From the NCBI GenBank assembly GCA_965227045.1, contig OZ245718.1, forward strand, positions 2,852,001 through 2,916,000: DNA of 64,000 nt, given 5' to 3'. Below are positions 61,954-64,000 of this stretch, one piece after another. The number at the start of each line of letters is the position of its first letter. The first letter of the stretch is position 1. Source of the stretch: UBA10649 sp965227045 (lineage in GTDB: Bacteria > Actinomycetota > Actinomycetes > S36-B12). Position numbers and translations under genes: made by a program. The notes beneath the pieces were generated by a model, which made no database searches, was not told where the DNA came from, and worked only from the letters and a program-made list of their open reading frames with translations.

Positions 61954-62718
61954 ATGAACTGGCGTAGTGACGCAGGTCTTGCAGAGCACAGTGTTGTGGT
62001 GACGGGCGCCTCAGGGGGAATCGGCCGCACCGTGTGCGTGGCCATGGCCGAAGCAGGCGCGTTCGTCGTGGCGGTCGACGTATCCCAGGACGCGGTCGAC
62101 AGCCTGGTCGCCGAGCTCCCGGGCGCCGGACATGTGGCGGTGGGATGCGATCTCCGGGATATTTCCAGCCACGACGGCCTGTTCGCACGCGCAATCGAGA
62201 TCGCGCCCCTGGCCGCCCTCGTCAACATGGCCGCGGTGCTCGTGCGTCGCGCCACCGTCGACGAGGTGACCGAGGAGGACTGGGACCTCCAGCACGAGGT
62301 CAACCTCAAGGCCTCCTTCTTCCTGAACCGGGCTGCGCAGCATGCCTTCGTCGCGCAGGGAACTCCTGGTTCGATCGTCAATTTTGCTTCGCAGGGTTGG
62401 TGGACGGGCGGCTTCGGCGGGTCGGTCGTATACGCCGCGTCCAAGGGCGGCATCGTCTCGATGTCGCGTGGTCTGGCGCGCTCGTTTGCGCCCTCCGGCG
62501 TACGCGTGAACGTCGTGTCTCCGGGCGCCGCGAATACCTCCATGATGTGGCAGGGAATGACCGAGGAGTCGATGGCCGACTTTGTGTCGATGATCCCCAT
62601 CGGCCGACTCGCCGAGCCCGATGAACTCGCCGGAGCCGTCATGTACCTGGCGTCCGATGCCTCGACCTTTGTCACCGGTGCGTTGATCAACGTGTCCGGT
62701 GGACAACTCATGTACTGA
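61954..62718 (+). CDS. SDR family oxidoreductase (second of two)
   Basis: This 254-residue classical SDR has the cofactor loop TGASGGIG at 17-24, the acidic residue Asp42 in VAVDVSQD for NAD(H), and catalytic Ser146. Tyr160 and Lys164 lie in YAASK. The usual NAAG is changed to NMAAVLV. An aromatic QGWWTGGFGG insert between Ser and Tyr may shape the substrate pocket. ATG 61954 has GGAGG about 7 nt upstream. It is co-directional with the P450 gene, 38 nt downstream, and divergent from the first SDR. Confidence 0.9.
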   Translation: MNWRSDAGLAEHSVVVTGASGGIGRTVCVAMAEAGAFVVAVDVSQDAVDSLVAELPGAGHVAVGCDLRDISSHDGLFARAIEIAPLAALVNMAAVLVRRATVDEVTEEDWDLQHEVNLKASFFLNRAAQHAFVAQGTPGSIVNFASQGWWTGGFGGSVVYAASKGGIVSMSRGLARSFAPSGVRVNVVSPGAANTSMMWQGMTEESMADFVSMIPIGRLAEPDELAGAVMYLASDASTFVTGALINVSGGQLMY

Positions 62719-62756
62719 ATCGCCACAGTCGGTTGGAGCTGGCAGGGGAGTGTGTA

Positions 62757-64000
62757 GTGAAGGTCGCTGATCGTGCCGAGTTGGACGACGCCTTCCTCAC
62801 CGACGACTTCTTCCAGGACCCGTACTCGTTCTATCGGGAACTGCACCGAGTCGCGCCTGTCTACTTCAGCCACAAGGCGAACGCTTGGCTCATCTCGCCC
62901 TACGAGGACGTCGAGAGCGGCCTGAAGGATCGGCGCCTGCTGTCGGGCGGCCGGATCGACTCGTCGGCATCGCGACTGGAGGTCGAGGTTCGGGCCGCGA
63001 ATTCGGCCATCATCGACTGCCTCAACGACATGATGGCCTTCAGGGACGATCCGCACCATGGGCGGCTTCGAGGTCTGGTGAGCAAGGCGTTCACCGCCAG
63101 GAGCGTGGGTCAGCTCGAGCCGCAGATACAGGACATCGTGGACGGGCTACTCGACGGCATCGGCGACCAGCAGACCTTCGACCTGGTCTCGCGATTCTCC
63201 TTCGACCTGCCGGCGCTGGTCATCTGCAGAATGCTCGGCATCCCGGACGAGCGACTCGCAGATGTCAAGCGATGGGCAGACGGAGTCGTGGGCTTCGTGT
63301 CGTCGGGAGTCATGACCCCTGAAAACGCTGCGGTCGCGCAGCAAGCAGTGATCGAGGCTGGCGAATACCTCGACGCCCTGGTTCTCGAGCGGCAACGGGA
63401 CCCGCAGGACGACGTGCTCTCGAAGCTCGCGGTGGCTCAAGCCGAGGAAGGCGATGCGCTGACTCGCGATGAACTCGTCGCGATGGTGATCCTGCTCTTC
63501 TTCGCGGGTTTCGAGACGACCGAGGGTCTCATCGGCAACGCGATCATCGCGCTCATGAAGAATCCCGAGCAGTACCAGGCGCTATGCCGGGATCCGGACC
63601 TGATTGACAGAGTTGTCGAGGAGGCCCTGCGCTACGACAACTCCATCCACCGGCAGTCACGCGTCACCTCATGCGACATCGAGTTCGCGGGGATCACGAT
63701 CCCGCAAGGAGATGTCGTGTACCTGATGATCGGCGCCGCGAACCGCGATCCTCGTCGGTTCCATGACGCCGATGCATTCGACGTCATGCGCACCGACCTC
63801 GCGAACGTGAGCTTCGGTCTGGGTATCCACTTCTGCCTGGGCGCGCCGCTCGCGCGTCTTGAGGCGAAGGTGGCACTTCGTTCGATCGCTGCGCGCATGC
63901 CCGACCTTGACCTGGTCGCCGAACCGAGATTCGGCAGCCTGCTCGCCGTCCGAAAGCCCGAGGCGGTATGGCTGCGCCGATCAATCCGGTTGCCGCATTC
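62757..64000 (+). CDS. Cytochrome P450, 3' end beyond window
   Basis: At least 414 residues of a bacterial class I P450 are present, with no stop before base 64000. The I-helix motif is AGFETT at 250-255, the K-helix ExxR is EALR at 289-292, and the haem loop is FGLGIHFC with Cys360 as the axial thiolate, followed by LGAPLARLE. The 3' end is close to the normal length of about 400-415 residues. It starts at GTG 62757 with GGGGAG just upstream. Substrate specificity cannot be read. Grouping with two SDRs and an NHL protein suggests oxidative breakdown or tailoring of a hydrophobic compound. Electron partners are not in the window. Confidence 0.93.
   Translation, partial: MKVADRAELDDAFLTDDFFQDPYSFYRELHRVAPVYFSHKANAWLISPYEDVESGLKDRRLLSGGRIDSSASRLEVEVRAANSAIIDCLNDMMAFRDDPHHGRLRGLVSKAFTARSVGQLEPQIQDIVDGLLDGIGDQQTFDLVSRFSFDLPALVICRMLGIPDERLADVKRWADGVVGFVSSGVMTPENAAVAQQAVIEAGEYLDALVLERQRDPQDDVLSKLAVAQAEEGDALTRDELVAMVILLFFAGFETTEGLIGNAIIALMKNPEQYQALCRDPDLIDRVVEEALRYDNSIHRQSRVTSCDIEFAGITIPQGDVVYLMIGAANRDPRRFHDADAFDVMRTDLANVSFGLGIHFCLGAPLARLEAKVALRSIAARMPDLDLVAEPRFGSLLAVRKPEAVWLRRSIRLPH

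Overview
The window is GC-rich DNA with densely packed genes, many GTG starts and many 1-8 nt gene overlaps. The gene content is that of an actinomycete (Actinomycetota). Pointers are a Rex-led redox/haem cluster, a BldC-like HTH gene next to the 32-residue ribosomal protein bS22, a CtpE-type P-ATPase, DisA beside RadA, and a complete menaquinone plus 14-subunit Nuo block. The order of many blocks recalls Streptomyces and Mycobacterium, but I cannot assign an order or family. I see no tRNA, rRNA, CRISPR array, IS element or prophage.

Layout. 1-4463: rRNA maintenance, translation and isoprenoid run (rsmI 3' end, metG, tatD, rsmA, ispE). 4478-7193: clpC behind a sigma-R/H-like promoter. 7215-9294: two small membrane-anchored proteins flanking mutY. 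9372-12606 (minus): a Cys-rich protein, radA and disA. 12652-19411: ppx/gppA, ctpE, a TIM-barrel isomerase, a TetR regulator, proC and acuC. 19545-23036: BldC-like HTH, bS22, an atypical SDR, a PlsC-like acyltransferase and a HAD-IB phosphatase. 23108-25814: acyl-CoA ligase, glutaredoxin and an aldo/keto reductase. 25883-33175: rex, a uroporphyrinogen-III synthase fusion, a histidine phosphatase and the System II cytochrome c genes (resA, ccdA, resB, ccsB). 33190-43610: two small membrane proteins and menA, menE, menB, menC, menD, menF and menG, with a TetR/ACT-like/GNAT fusion between menD and menF. 43717-59057: nuoA to nuoN. 59070-60065: polyprenyl diphosphate synthase. 60070-64000: an accessory cluster of NHL-repeat protein, two SDRs and a cytochrome P450 cut by the window end.

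The genes form one respiratory theme. Rex senses NADH/NAD+; a good Rex operator lies just upstream of nuoA and a weaker one upstream of rex. The men genes and the prenyl synthase make the quinone that Nuo reduces, and the Ccs proteins mature cytochrome c. The hem genes expected between rex and the phosphatase gene (hemA, hemC, hemB, hemL) are absent here; only the HemD fusion remains.

The most unusual items are the TetR/ACT-like/GNAT protein, the lysine/alanine-rich tail on HemD, and a set of long intergenic palindromes, two of which share a common core. No stretch over 300 bases lacks a gene; the longer gaps hold the palindromes or the promoter/operator sites listed.
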